Translations under genes and position numbers: made by a program
Part shown: piece after piece, positions 1 through 8,400 of the stretch
Layout: every line of letters begins with the position of its first letter
How positions within the stretch are numbered: position 1 is the first letter of the stretch
The notes under the pieces: generated by a model
Told to the model about the DNA's origin: nothing
What the model saw: only the letters and a program-made list of their open reading frames with translations
Databases searched by the model: none
DNA from: Actinoplanes italicus
GTDB taxonomy: Bacteria; Actinomycetota; Actinomycetes; Mycobacteriales; Micromonosporaceae
Direction: 5' to 3'
DNA length: 64,000 nucleotides
Assembly (NCBI RefSeq): GCF_003001815.1
Contig: NZ_PVMZ01000023.1
Coordinates: 124,001-188,000, forward strand

Positions 1-2
1 TG

Positions 3-503
3 GCGGTCCGCCAGCTCCGCGAGACAGGCTTCGTCGACGAGGTGGCCGCCGTGCTGAGCGACACCGGCCTCCAGCCGCGCAACCTGATCCTCGAGGTGAC
101 AGAGTCCTCGGTGGTCGACGGCCCTCAGGTCGCGGAGACGCTGAGCGCCCTGCACGAGATGGGCGTGAGCCTGGCCCTGGACGACTTCGGAACCGGCCAG
201 TCCTCACTGAGCCTGTTGAGAGCCTTCCCGGTCGACGTCCTGAAGCTGGACAAGTCCTTCGTCGACGGTATAGCCGACGGCACCGACCGGGGCCGTCTCG
301 CGGTAGCCGCCGCAGTCGCCCAGCTGGTCGAATACCTGCAGCTCAAGGCTGTGGCCGAGGGCATCGAGAGCCTGGCTCAGCTGGAGCGGCTGCGCGACAT
401 GGGATACCGGTACGGCCAGGGCTACTTCATGGCCAAGCCCCTGCCCCCGGACGAGTGCGGCGCCCGGATGGCGGCCGCTCTCGAGCCCGCCTTCCCGCAC
501 TGA
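3..503 (+). CDS. EAL-domain cyclic-di-GMP phosphodiesterase, C-terminal part (cut by window edge)
   Basis: The reading frame is open from the left edge, so only about 166 C-terminal residues are visible. They hold the second half of an EAL domain: the LILEVTES strand, the ALDDFGTGQSS loop carrying the paired Asp residues that bind catalytic metal, LKLDKSFVDG with the catalytic Lys region, AVAEGIES, and the closing QGYFMAKPLPPDE motif. EAL enzymes hydrolyse c-di-GMP to pGpG. The EAL signature itself and any sensory or GGDEF domain lie outside the window. The visible metal-site residues are intact, so an active enzyme is plausible. A second, complete GGDEF-EAL protein is encoded at 42142-44088. 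Confidence 0.9.
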   Translation, partial: AVRQLRETGFVDEVAAVLSDTGLQPRNLILEVTESSVVDGPQVAETLSALHEMGVSLALDDFGTGQSSLSLLRAFPVDVLKLDKSFVDGIADGTDRGRLAVAAAVAQLVEYLQLKAVAEGIESLAQLERLRDMGYRYGQGYFMAKPLPPDECGARMAAALEPAFPH

Positions 504-603
504 CCCAGCAGGCCCATCCACCGGCGACGCGTCTCGCCGGAAATTGTCGGTGGGTGCCGGTAGCCTCCCGTCGATTCCGCAGCCGACGAATGGTGGAGGC
601 CTC

Positions 604-1071
604 ATGTCCGACCTTCCGGAGACCGACGACCGCGTTCCCGCCGAGGTGGTGACCGGGATGATCACCCAGGTTCTGGACCTGGCGTCGACCTGGACCGGGT
701 GGGACGGCCGTCCCCTCCTGACGGACGACCGCGAGTACACGCCGCACAAGGCGATCCGCCGCGTCACCGACCACCTGATCGATCACCTGGCCGAGATCGA
801 GGCCCGGCTCGCCGGCGTCCCCACGATCCCGGACCACTGGCACGCGTCGGCGATCACGACCGCAGCCGACCTGGCACCCTTCAGCAGCGAAGACCTCGAC
901 GAGGCCCGCAGCCGCCTGACCCGCCTGGCCCAGGTGTTCCAGCTGCGCCTCACCGGCCTGCCCGCCGCCGACCTGGACCGCCGTGACGGCGACGCGTGGT
1001 CGGTCCGTCAGATCGCGTTCCACTTGGAGAGCTCCCTCTACTACGCCACGGCGGTCGGCCGCCTGCCCTGA
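604..1071 (+). CDS. DinB-like four-helix-bundle protein
   Basis: A 155-residue soluble protein. The ATG at 604 follows GGAGG at good spacing, so I prefer it over an upstream TTG. Histidines spaced as in DinB/YfiT-like metalloproteins are visible: HLIDH in the first third, HWH near the middle and QIAFHLE near the C-terminus. Family members are mostly of unknown role; some are thiol-dependent isomerases or transferases (mycothiol-dependent in actinobacteria). The assignment rests on helical pattern and His placement and is moderate. The last codons and the stop lie inside the first copy of a 44-bp tandem duplication (1042-1129). Confidence 0.72.
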   Translation: MSDLPETDDRVPAEVVTGMITQVLDLASTWTGWDGRPLLTDDREYTPHKAIRRVTDHLIDHLAEIEARLAGVPTIPDHWHASAITTAADLAPFSSEDLDEARSRLTRLAQVFQLRLTGLPAADLDRRDGDAWSVRQIAFHLESSLYYATAVGRLP

Positions 1072-1129
1072 CTACGCACGGCATTTACGCCACGGCGGTC
1101 GGCCGCCCGCCCTGATTACGCACGTCATT
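1042..1129 (+). repeat. 44-bp tandem duplication across the stop codon of the DinB-like gene
   Basis: Bases 1042-1085 are repeated at 1086-1129 with three mismatches. The first copy contains the last codons and the TGA (1069-1071) of the DinB-like gene; the second copy is non-coding. The duplication therefore arose at the gene's 3' end and left the protein unchanged. Confidence 0.9.
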
Positions 1130-1153
1130 GCTCAAAGCGGTTCACGCCAACGC

Positions 1154-1232
1154 GTTCTGGGCTCACGGTGTTCTGGGCTCACGGTGTTCTGGGCTCACGG
1201 TGTTCTCGGCTCACGGTGTTCCGAGCTCACGG
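1154..1232 (+). repeat. five tandem copies of a 16-bp unit
   Basis: The core GCTCACGG recurs at 1161, 1177, 1193, 1209 and 1225, exactly 16 bp apart, inside units of the form GTTCTGGGCTCACGGT. The last two copies have drifted. It lies in the 363-bp non-coding stretch between the DinB-like gene and the end of mnhG (1072-1434). Apart from the three repeat families noted here I see nothing in that stretch. Confidence 0.9.
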
Positions 1233-1328
1233 CGGTCGGGCCTATGGCGGCCCGCGCCTGGTGGCGGCCCGCGCCTGCAGCCTTCCGTGCCCGTGTGGTC
1301 GGGTGCACGCCACCCTTCGCACTGCCAC

Positions 1329-1439
1329 GGTGTGGGGCTGATCCGACACCGTGCGGTTCGCGTCGCGCTTCGCGCATTTGCACTCGTATGGTGTGGGGCC
1401 GATCCGACACCGTCCGGTTCGCGTCACGCTTCGATCATT
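1329..1439 (+). repeat. 50-bp direct repeat pair overlapping the 3' end of mnhG
   Basis: Bases 1329-1378 and 1390-1439 are near-identical, 61 bp apart, with a handful of mismatches. The second copy covers the mnhG stop codon (TCA on the plus strand at 1435-1437). This is another duplication anchored at a gene end, like 1042-1129. Confidence 0.85.
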
Positions 1440-1851
1440 CCGGGTCCGTGCGGCTCCCTCCTGGGGCGGACGCCCCACGCGCGCGTACCTCCTGGGCCGG
1501 TGCCGCCGGGCGCCCGCGAGCGTCGGCGAGTTCGTCGACCAGCAGCAGGTCGCGGCGGAACAGCCCGGCCCGATACCCGGTCCGCCCCACCATGTGCGCC
1601 GCGACCGGCGCGGTGACCAGCTGGAACACTCCCACCAGGACCAGCGTCGTGATGTCGACGACGGTGGCCAGCCGGATCGCCGTTCCGGCGAGGATCAGCA
1701 ACAGGCCCAAGACCTGAGGCTTCGTGGCCGCATGCATCCGCGACAGCAGATCGGGGAACCGGAGCAGCCCGACGCCGGCGGCAAGGCTGAGAAGAGCGCC
1801 ACCGAGCAGGCAGGCTCCGGCAACGGCGTCGAGCACCGCCGTGACGTTCAT
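1435..1851 (-). CDS. mnhG: Mrp/Mnh Na+/H+ antiporter subunit G
   Basis: A 138-residue membrane protein with three hydrophobic helices in the first 90 residues, followed by a hydrophilic tail. The motif VGLLRFPDLLSRMHAATKP is characteristic of MnhG/MrpG (PhaG). It is a small subunit of the multi-subunit Mrp cation/proton antiporter in the cytoplasmic membrane. It is last in the operon and its ATG overlaps the mnhF stop by 4 bp. The tail beyond about residue 110 is rich in Pro, Ala and Gly and longer than in many homologues. Its stop codon lies in a duplicated segment (1329-1439). Confidence 0.93.
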   Translation of the reverse strand: MNVTAVLDAVAGACLLGGALLSLAAGVGLLRFPDLLSRMHAATKPQVLGLLLILAGTAIRLATVVDITTLVLVGVFQLVTAPVAAHMVGRTGYRAGLFRRDLLLVDELADARGRPAAPAQEVRARGASAPGGSRTDPE

Positions 1852-2378
1852 GACCCCCTCCGAACGGCCGCCCCAAGGTCGTCGTCACTCCCGGCGGACT
1901 CTCCACCCCGCCCGGGACGCTCCTCGCCGTTCCCGGCCGACTCTTCACCCAGGCCGGGGCTATTCTCCCCGTGCCCGGGTGGCTCTTCGCTCCGGCCGGG
2001 ATGGTCTTCGTCGTGTCCGGTTTCCGCGGTACCCGCCCGCCGACCGCGATCGAGGCGGATGCCCGCGCCAGGCGCGGGTGCGAGCTCCGGCGAAAGTTCG
2101 GGAAAGGGATCGGACGCGGGCCGGGCGGCCGGGTCGGCGAACCGGGCCACCGCGACCGAGCCGACCGCCCCCAGCAGCGACAGGCCGAGAAGGATGGACA
2201 GCCCTGTGGCATCCCGGCTGTAGGCCGCCTCGGTCGCGATCGCGCACACCGTGATCGCCAGCAGCACATCGGTGGCCACGACCCGATCGAGGGTCGACGG
2301 ACCGCGAATGACCCGCGCCAGCGCCATCCCGGCCGCCGCCGCGAGGAAGACCGCGGCGATGACGGCAACGACGATCAT
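1848..2378 (-). CDS. mnhF: Mrp/Mnh antiporter subunit F with long repetitive hydrophilic tail
   Basis: The first ~85 residues carry the usual three helices and the RVIRGPSTLDRVVATDV motif of MnhF/MrpF. Standard subunits end near 85-95 residues; this one has 176. The extra ~90 residues are hydrophilic, acidic and repetitive, built on PG-x-x-EE-type units (PGHGENSPGLGEESAGNGEE). The tail should lie at the membrane surface and looks like an expanded low-complexity segment. Codon overlap with mnhE upstream and mnhG downstream (4 bp each) indicates translational coupling. It is a small subunit of the Mrp complex. Confidence 0.93.
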   Translation of the reverse strand: MIVVAVIAAVFLAAAAGMALARVIRGPSTLDRVVATDVLLAITVCAIATEAAYSRDATGLSILLGLSLLGAVGSVAVARFADPAARPASDPFPELSPELAPAPGAGIRLDRGRRAGTAETGHDEDHPGRSEEPPGHGENSPGLGEESAGNGEERPGRGGESAGSDDDLGAAVRRGS

Positions 2379-2965
2379 CTCGAGCTCCCTTCATCGATCA
2401 TGCCTGGCCGTTCGGCTCCGGAACCGGTCGTCTCGTCGTAGACGCTGGTGAGGCAGGAGATCTCGGCGTCCGAGCCGACGGCCCGGACGATGCGGTCCTC
2501 GATGTCGCGCACGTCCCCGCGGAACCGGTACACGTCCGAAGGCCCGGTCACGTCGAACACGTGGATGTAGAGCACTCCCTCCGCCCGATCCATGTCGACG
2601 ATCAGGCTGCCTGGCACCAGCGACACCGCCTCCGCGCACAGCGTCAGGTTGAGGTCGGATCGCACCCGCAGCCGCACGGCGATCACCGCGCTGCGGGGCA
2701 CCCGCCGTCCGGCGAGCGCCGTCCAGGCCAGCTGGAAACTGGCCACCACCAGGTCGGTCACGAACCTGACCGCGAGCCGCAGGAGCCCGCCGAGCCGCAA
2801 TCGGCCGGCGAAGGTCACCGGCGGCAGCGGGAACACCGCCAGCGTCAGCATCGACACCAGCAGCCCACCGGCCAGCGTGAGCAGGGAGAACGAACCCCAC
2901 AGCAGCACCCATACGACGGTGAGCACGGCGGCGGCGAGGATCCGGTCCCGTGCGCGGGCGATCAC
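2375..2965 (-). CDS. mnhE: Mrp/Mnh antiporter subunit E
   Basis: A 196-residue protein. I place the start at the GTG at 2965, which overlaps the mnhD stop by 4 bp (GTGA), rather than at longer in-frame starts inside mnhD. Two to three N-terminal hydrophobic helices precede the typical MnhE C-terminal cytoplasmic domain with RSDLNLTLCAEAVSLVPGS and a HVFDV-type strand. MnhE is an accessory subunit of the Mrp complex. It overlaps mnhF by 4 bp downstream. Confidence 0.93.
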   Translation of the reverse strand: MIARARDRILAAAVLTVVWVLLWGSFSLLTLAGGLLVSMLTLAVFPLPPVTFAGRLRLGGLLRLAVRFVTDLVVASFQLAWTALAGRRVPRSAVIAVRLRVRSDLNLTLCAEAVSLVPGSLIVDMDRAEGVLYIHVFDVTGPSDVYRFRGDVRDIEDRIVRAVGSDAEISCLTSVYDETTGSGAERPGMIDEGSSR

Positions 2966-4452
2966 GGCAGGACCGCCTGCACGTACGGGGTCCGCTCCAT
3001 CAGATCCCCGGCGACCGCGTCGGTCAGCGAGTACAGCGGACCGGCGGCCAGCGTCAGCGCCGTCCCGGCCGCCACCAGCAGGGCGGTCGGGGTGAGCATC
3101 AACCCCGGCGAACGCAACGGTGCCGACGCCGGTTCGGCCGATGGGTCGCGCCAGAACGCCAGGTTCCACACGCGGGCCAGGGCGTAGAGGGTGAGCAGGC
3201 TGGTCACCGCCGACCCCGCCACGAGCAGCCAGGACAGCGCCGTGCCGTCGTCGACACCGGCCTGGATCAGGCCGAGTTTGCCGAGGAACCCGGAGAACGG
3301 TGGTATTCCGGCCAGGTTGAGAGCGGGAACGAAGAACAGGATCGCCAACACCGGGGCGGTACGCGCAAGGCCGCCCAGCCGATCCAGTGCCGTACTGCCG
3401 CCACGCCGCTCGATCAGCCCGGCCACTAGGAACAACGTCGTCTGCACGACGATGTGGTGCACCGTGTAGAAGACAGCGGCAGCGATGCCTGTACGTGAGG
3501 CCAGCCCCACCCCGAAGAGCAGATAGCCGATGTGGCTAACCAGGGTGAACGACAGCAGCCGCTTGAGATCCGACTGCGCCACGGCACCGAGGATGCCGAC
3601 GATCATCGTGGACAGCGCCGCGACCATCAGAAGGTCGGCGACGCGTCCGCCGGGGAAGAGCAGTGTCTCGGTCCGAATGATCGCGTAGACACCCACCTTG
3701 GTGAGCAGCCCCGCGAAGACGGCGGTGACCGGTGCCGGAGCGGTGGGGTAGCTGTCCGGCAGCCACGCCGACAGCGGGAAGATCGCCGCCTTGATGCCGA
3801 AAGCGAGCAGCAGCATGCCTTGCAGCACCATCCGCACGCCGTCCGGCAGTGTGTCCAGCCGATCGACCAGCTGCGCCATGTTGAGCGTGCCGGTCGCCGC
3901 GTAGATCAGTCCGATCGCGGCCAGGAAGATGACCGACGACAGCAGACTGACCACGACGTACGTGGTGCCCGCCCGGATCCTCGTCTCGGTGCCGCCCAGC
4001 GTGATCAGCACATAGCTGGCGGCCAGCAGGATCTCGAACCCGACGTACAGATTGAACAGATCGCCGGAGAGGAACGCGTTGGTGACGCCCGCCGTCAGGA
4101 TCAGGTAGGTCGGGTGGTAGACCGACAGCGGATGCTCCTCGTCGCCGTCCGCGCCGCCCTGCCCGATCGAGTAGAGCAGCACGCACAACGTGACCGCGGC
4201 CGAGACGACCAGCATCAGGGTGGCCAGCTGGTCGGCGACGAGCACGATGCCGAGAGGCACCGGCCAGCCGCCGACCGCCACGACCAGCGGCCCGTCGGCG
4301 GCGAGCACCAGCAGGACCGCGGAGACCAGGAGCGTGGCGGTCAGGACGCTGACGCTGATCGCACGCTGCACCCGTGGACGGCGGAACATCAGCAGCGTCG
4401 TAGCGGCACCGAGCAGCGGCATGATCACGGGAAGGGGCACGAGCCAGGTCAT
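2962..4452 (-). CDS. mnhD: Mrp/Mnh antiporter subunit D (complex I ND2/ND4-like)
   Basis: A 496-residue polytopic membrane protein of the proton-pumping NADH dehydrogenase ND2/ND4/ND5 superfamily. Visible landmarks are VGFEIL with the conserved Glu of transmembrane helix 5, the GIKAAIFPLSAWLPDSYPTAPAPV segment with the conserved Lys and Pro residues, and HIGYLLFG near the middle. With subunit A it forms the ion-translocating core of the Mrp antiporter, exchanging cytoplasmic Na+ or K+ for external H+. ATG at 4452 overlaps the mnhC stop by 4 bp. Confidence 0.95.
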   Translation of the reverse strand: MTWLVPLPVIMPLLGAATTLLMFRRPRVQRAISVSVLTATLLVSAVLLVLAADGPLVVAVGGWPVPLGIVLVADQLATLMLVVSAAVTLCVLLYSIGQGGADGDEEHPLSVYHPTYLILTAGVTNAFLSGDLFNLYVGFEILLAASYVLITLGGTETRIRAGTTYVVVSLLSSVIFLAAIGLIYAATGTLNMAQLVDRLDTLPDGVRMVLQGMLLLAFGIKAAIFPLSAWLPDSYPTAPAPVTAVFAGLLTKVGVYAIIRTETLLFPGGRVADLLMVAALSTMIVGILGAVAQSDLKRLLSFTLVSHIGYLLFGVGLASRTGIAAAVFYTVHHIVVQTTLFLVAGLIERRGGSTALDRLGGLARTAPVLAILFFVPALNLAGIPPFSGFLGKLGLIQAGVDDGTALSWLLVAGSAVTSLLTLYALARVWNLAFWRDPSAEPASAPLRSPGLMLTPTALLVAAGTALTLAAGPLYSLTDAVAGDLMERTPYVQAVLP

Positions 4453-4859
4453 CCGCGTACCCCCTCGGCGGCGTCGAGGTCCTCGGCGTCCGAGCCCTCG
4501 TCGCGTTCGGCGAGCTCACGGACACGGCGGTCCTCGGCGTCGTCCTGCACCTCGTCGTGCCCGCTCAGCCGCCAGCTGCGATAGGCCAGGGCCAGCAGGA
4601 ACGCCGTCATCCCGAGGGTGATGACGATCGCGGTCAGGATCATCGCCTGCGGCAGCGGATCGGTCATGCCGGCCGGGTCAGCGGTGCCCACGATCGGCGG
4701 CGACCCGGGTGCCGCGGCCGCGAGCACGAGCAGGTTTGCGCCGTTGCCGAGCAGCATGACGCCGAGCAGCACGCGGGTCAGTGTTCGTTCCAGCAGCAAC
4801 GTCGTCCCCGCTGCGAAGAGCACGCCGACGGCGGCGAGGAGAACCAGGCTCGGTCTCAT
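4449..4859 (-). CDS. mnhC: Mrp/Mnh antiporter subunit C (NuoK-like)
   Basis: A 136-residue protein with three helices, homologous to NuoK of complex I. LLGVMLLGNGANLLVLAA and PLPQAMILTAIVITLG are the expected MnhC motifs, including the conserved Gly-Asn-Gly-Asn-like turn and the Ile-Thr-Ala-Ile-Val-Ile segment. The C-terminal ~35 residues are strongly charged (Asp/Glu/Arg), probably a cytoplasmic tail. It overlaps both mnhA and mnhD by 4 bp. Small membrane subunit of the antiporter. Confidence 0.94.
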   Translation of the reverse strand: MRPSLVLLAAVGVLFAAGTTLLLERTLTRVLLGVMLLGNGANLLVLAAAAPGSPPIVGTADPAGMTDPLPQAMILTAIVITLGMTAFLLALAYRSWRLSGHDEVQDDAEDRRVRELAERDEGSDAEDLDAAEGVRG

Positions 4860-7738
4860 ACCAGTTCCCCTTTCAAGGACGATGAGTCTGTGGATGACGA
4901 CGTCACGAGCGCTGCGGGAGGGTCTGAGGGGCCAACCGGTGACGACGAGTCAGGCCGGGCGTGGCGGTCGATCTCGGCGCCGAGGCTCCGCAACACGTCG
5001 AGCACCAGTCCGACGACGATCAGATAGACCCCGATGTCGAACACCGTCGAGGTCACGAGGTGCAGGTGTCCGAGCACCGGCAGGTGCAGGTCAAGTACCG
5101 CGCTCTGCAGCACCTCGCCGCCGGACAGCAACGCGGCCGCGCCGCTGCCGACCGCGATCAGCAGCCCTGCCCCGAGAACCGCCCCGGCGTCCACGGGTGC
5201 GGCCGCGGCCAGTTCGTACCGGCCGCCGGCCAGGTACCGCACGATCAGCGCCAGCCCGGCGACGAGCCCGCCGGTGAACCCGCCGCCCGGCGTGTCATGA
5301 CCGGTCAGCAGCAGATAGACCGACAGCACCAGGATGACGTGGAACAGCAGCCGCGTGACGACCTCGAGCATCGTCGACCGCCTGCCGGCTTCCACCGTGT
5401 GCCCGGCCATCAACCACACCGGCTCGTCGCGCGGCGGTTCGGGAGGGGTCTCCACCGGCCCGCGCCGGTTCAGCCGCTGCGCTCTGCGGAACGTCAGGCT
5501 GGCCACTCCGGTCGCCACCGCGACCAGCACGGCGATCTCACCCATCGTGTCCCACGCCCGGATGTCGACCAGGATCACGTTGACGATGTTGTGTCCACCG
5601 CCGTAAGGCACCACCAGCTCCGGGTAGGCGCCCGACACCGGGACGGCCTGCCGCGCCGACACGGCGAGGAATCCCACACCTGCCATCACGGTGCCGACGG
5701 CTGCCCCGATCCCGACGCGGACCCGGCGCCGCCACGGTCCAGGACGCTGCGAGAAGTGACTGGGCAGCCGTCGCAGCACCAGCACGATCATCACGAGCGT
5801 GACGGTCTCCACCAGGAACTGGGTCAATGCCAGATCGGGCGCGCCGTGCAGCAGGAAGACGCCGGCGTTCGCATATCCGGTGACGCCCACCAGGATCACG
5901 GCGGTCAGGCGCCGGCGGGCGGGCACCGCGAACACCGCAGCCACGATCAGGACGCCCACCGGAACCAGATGCAGCGGGGTGTCCCACCACCGGAAGGGGG
6001 TGCCCACCGGCCAGGCGGCCACCATCGCGGATCCCGCTGAGGCGATCAGCACCAGCAGGATCACCGCCAGATAGAACGGCAGCGATCCACGCTGGGTCGC
6101 GCCGGTCACCTCCACGGCGAGGCGGTCCGCCGCGGTCATCACCCGCTCGTAGACCCCGCCTCCCGGCTTGGGGCCGGATCGTCCGGCGGGCATCCGGCGG
6201 AACAGCACCAGGCCGCCCGCCAGGGCGATCACGGAAAGGGCGAGCGGCAGACCGGGACCGTGCCACAGCGCCAGGTGGGTGGTTTCTCCACCGAAACCGG
6301 CGGCGTACGGCGAGAGCACCCGCTCGACCAGCGGAGCGCAGAATCCGGCCGCCACTCCGGCGAACGCCAGCACCGCCGGAGCGAGCAGCAGCGATCCGCC
6401 CGAGCCGGATCCGGCCGGATCCGCCGAGCCGTCGCCGTGCGACCGCGCCGTGGACCTCCGGGCGAAAGCGCCCCACACGAATCGGATCGAGTAGGCCACG
6501 GTCAGCATCGATCCGGCCACCACGACGGCCAGGACCAGCCGCCCGGTCGTCCCCGCGTCGAGCAGTGAGGCGAACACGGCCTCCTTGCCGGCGAAACCGA
6601 TCGCAGGTGGGAGGCCCGCCATCGACGCCGCCGCGAGGATCGCGATGACCGCCAGCACCGGCGCGCGCCGGCCCAGCCCGTCCAGCTGCCGCAGGTCACG
6701 GGTGCCGGTCGTCTTGTCGATCACGCCGACGACCAGGAACAGGGCCGCCTTGAACAGGGCGTGCGCGAACAGCATGGCCACTCCGGCCAGGGCCGTCCCG
6801 GTCGTGCCGAAGCCGAGGACCGCGGTCAGCAATCCCAGTTGACTGACCGTGCCGTACGCCAGGAGAAGTTTCAGATCGTTCTGGAAGAGCGCCGCCCAGC
6901 CGCCGTAGAGCATGGTGACGAGCCCCAGGGCGACCGTCAGGGCCTGCCAGGTCGTCGCTGCCGTCCCGCCCGCCGCGATGATCATCGGCGCGAACCCGGC
7001 CACCAGGAACACGCCGGCCTTGACCATCGCGGCCGCGTGCAGGTACGCGCTGACCGGTGTGGGCGCCGCCATCGCCGCGGGGAGCCAGAAACTGAACGGG
7101 AAGATCGCCGACTTGGACAGTGCCCCGAGCAGGATCAGTGTCACCGCGACCACCAGAACGGCGCCCCCGGGCAGCGACTCCGCGATCTGTGACCAGCGGT
7201 AGCCGCCGGCGTGCTGCCCCAGGATCACGATGCCCACGAGCATCGCCAGACCACCGGCCGTGGTCACAATCAGCGCCTGCAGGGCGGCCCGCCGGTTCGG
7301 CCGGGCGGTGCCGGTGTGGCCGATGAGCAGATATGACAGGACGGTCGTCAGCTCCCAGAACACATACATCAGCAACAGGTCGTCGCTGGTCACCAGGCCG
7401 AGCATCGCGCCGGCGAAGCCGACGAAGACCGCCGCGAACCGCCCCAGGCCCGCGGTGCCCGGCGGGAAGTAGCGGGCGCAATAGGCCAGCACGAGCGCGC
7501 CGACGCCACCGACCAGCACCACCAGCAGCCACGACAGGGTGTCGACGCGGAACGCCAGGCTCACGCCGAGGCTCGGCACCCACGGGTGGACCCAATCCCC
7601 GGTGCGGTGCAGCATCGCCCAGCCGAAGGTGGCCAGCGGCACGGTCGCCAGCGGATAGAAGGCGCGGGGCCCCAGGAACCGGACCAGAACCGGCGCCACC
7701 AGCGCGGCGGCCAGGTGGGCGGCCAGGAGGATCAGCAC
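4856..7738 (-). CDS. mnhA: Mrp/Mnh antiporter subunit A fused to subunit B
   Basis: A 960-residue polytopic membrane protein. Roughly residues 1-480 form the ND5-like antiporter module (YVFWELTTVLSYLLIG, SAIFPFSFWLPAAMAAPTPVSAYLHAA). The middle carries the NuoJ/MbhD-like region of MnhA (ALTQFLVETVTLVMIVLVL). Residues from about 790 onward match MnhB (VTRLLFHVILVLSVYLLLTGH, GGGFTGGLVAGLAL), so no separate mnhB is needed. Such A-B fusions are common in actinobacteria. GTG start at 7738 shares 7 bp with the end of the upstream regulatory subunit; the stop overlaps mnhC. Confidence 0.95.
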   Translation of the reverse strand: MLILLAAHLAAALVAPVLVRFLGPRAFYPLATVPLATFGWAMLHRTGDWVHPWVPSLGVSLAFRVDTLSWLLVVLVGGVGALVLAYCARYFPPGTAGLGRFAAVFVGFAGAMLGLVTSDDLLLMYVFWELTTVLSYLLIGHTGTARPNRRAALQALIVTTAGGLAMLVGIVILGQHAGGYRWSQIAESLPGGAVLVVAVTLILLGALSKSAIFPFSFWLPAAMAAPTPVSAYLHAAAMVKAGVFLVAGFAPMIIAAGGTAATTWQALTVALGLVTMLYGGWAALFQNDLKLLLAYGTVSQLGLLTAVLGFGTTGTALAGVAMLFAHALFKAALFLVVGVIDKTTGTRDLRQLDGLGRRAPVLAVIAILAAASMAGLPPAIGFAGKEAVFASLLDAGTTGRLVLAVVVAGSMLTVAYSIRFVWGAFARRSTARSHGDGSADPAGSGSGGSLLLAPAVLAFAGVAAGFCAPLVERVLSPYAAGFGGETTHLALWHGPGLPLALSVIALAGGLVLFRRMPAGRSGPKPGGGVYERVMTAADRLAVEVTGATQRGSLPFYLAVILLVLIASAGSAMVAAWPVGTPFRWWDTPLHLVPVGVLIVAAVFAVPARRRLTAVILVGVTGYANAGVFLLHGAPDLALTQFLVETVTLVMIVLVLRRLPSHFSQRPGPWRRRVRVGIGAAVGTVMAGVGFLAVSARQAVPVSGAYPELVVPYGGGHNIVNVILVDIRAWDTMGEIAVLVAVATGVASLTFRRAQRLNRRGPVETPPEPPRDEPVWLMAGHTVEAGRRSTMLEVVTRLLFHVILVLSVYLLLTGHDTPGGGFTGGLVAGLALIVRYLAGGRYELAAAAPVDAGAVLGAGLLIAVGSGAAALLSGGEVLQSAVLDLHLPVLGHLHLVTSTVFDIGVYLIVVGLVLDVLRSLGAEIDRHARPDSSSPVGPSDPPAALVTSSSTDSSSLKGELV

Positions 7739-8202
7739 GGCGCCGCCAGCAGGTCGTGCAGCCGGGCCAGAGCCGGCGAGCTGCCGACGGCCAGCAGCAC
7801 GTCACCGGGCCGGATCTCGAGCGTGGAATCCGGGTGGGGGAGCACCCGGATCCCACGGATCACCGCGATGATCTCGGCGCCCCGGGGGGAGGTGAGGGGC
7901 CTGTCCGCGTACGCCGAACCGGCCGGCACCCGGATCCTGACCGCCTGTGCCTCGCCCGCCGCCGCGGCCGGACCGTCGACGTGATCGAGGGTGACCGTCG
8001 CATGAAGCAGGTCGGCCACGACGTGCGCCTCGTCGGCGCACAGCACCACCGTGCCGGCGGCCCGGTCGGGCTCGGCCGGGTCGTAGACGGCCAGCTCACG
8101 GCACCCGTCCGGGCGCACCACGATGCCGAGCCGGGCACCGTCGCGGTTGGTGAGCAGGTGGGACACGCCGACTCCGGGCAGACCGATCCGTTCCAGCGTC
8201 AT
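7732..8202 (-). CDS. KhtT-like antiporter regulatory subunit with RCK_C/TrkA_C domain
   Basis: A 156-residue soluble protein, first gene of the Mrp operon. The N-terminal half (LPGVGVSHLLTNRDGARLGI, then RELAVYDP) matches KhtT-type regulatory subunits. Residues from about 85 on form an RCK_C (TrkA_C) ligand-binding domain: GSAYADRPL, then IRPGDVLLAVGSSPAL. Such subunits normally gate CPA2-type K+/H+ antiporters in response to nucleotides or pH; here no CPA2 transporter is adjacent and the 7-bp overlap couples it to mnhA. I infer it regulates the Mrp complex. The ATG at 8202 was chosen because the protein similarity begins there; the frame continues upstream without support. Confidence 0.8.
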   Translation of the reverse strand: MTLERIGLPGVGVSHLLTNRDGARLGIVVRPDGCRELAVYDPAEPDRAAGTVVLCADEAHVVADLLHATVTLDHVDGPAAAAGEAQAVRIRVPAGSAYADRPLTSPRGAEIIAVIRGIRVLPHPDSTLEIRPGDVLLAVGSSPALARLHDLLAAPC

Positions 8203-8297
8203 GTCGGCACCTCCCACTCGTTCCTGCACGGCTTCCCATCCAATCCGCTCGGGCCGCCGGCGACCATCGGGCCTGCCCTCCATTCGAGGTGCGGGCT

Positions 8298-8341
8298 GCC
8301 ACCCATTTCCTGTTCGGGTAACCGAACCGCGAATGGGTGGC
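8298..8341. promoter_or_regulatory. nested 44-bp interrupted palindrome between Mrp operon and histidine kinase
   Basis: Two pairs of perfect arms share the same centre (8319/8320). The outer arms are GCCACCCATT (8298-8307) and AATGGGTGGC (8332-8341). The inner arms are GTTCGG (8312-8317) and CCGAAC (8322-8327). The site lies between the divergent starts at 8202 and 8401. This layout is typical of an operator for a dimeric regulator; the adjacent response regulator (9465-10127) is the obvious candidate, which is inference. Confidence 0.6.
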
Positions 8342-8400
8342 GGCCCGTATGGACGCTTCGTGTCCCGATCGGGGACGCTGGGCCCGGAAGGCAGTCGAGG

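Noticed and set aside
3532..4584. Long Gln/Arg/His-rich frames opposite mnhD, mnhA and other membrane-protein genes
   Set aside because: Composition is that of the complement of hydrophobic codons (Leu/Val/Ala); no motif or start signal.
7333..8400. N-terminal extension of the histidine kinase frame
   Set aside because: It runs across the KhtT-like gene and palindromic region; membrane helices begin right after ATG 8401.
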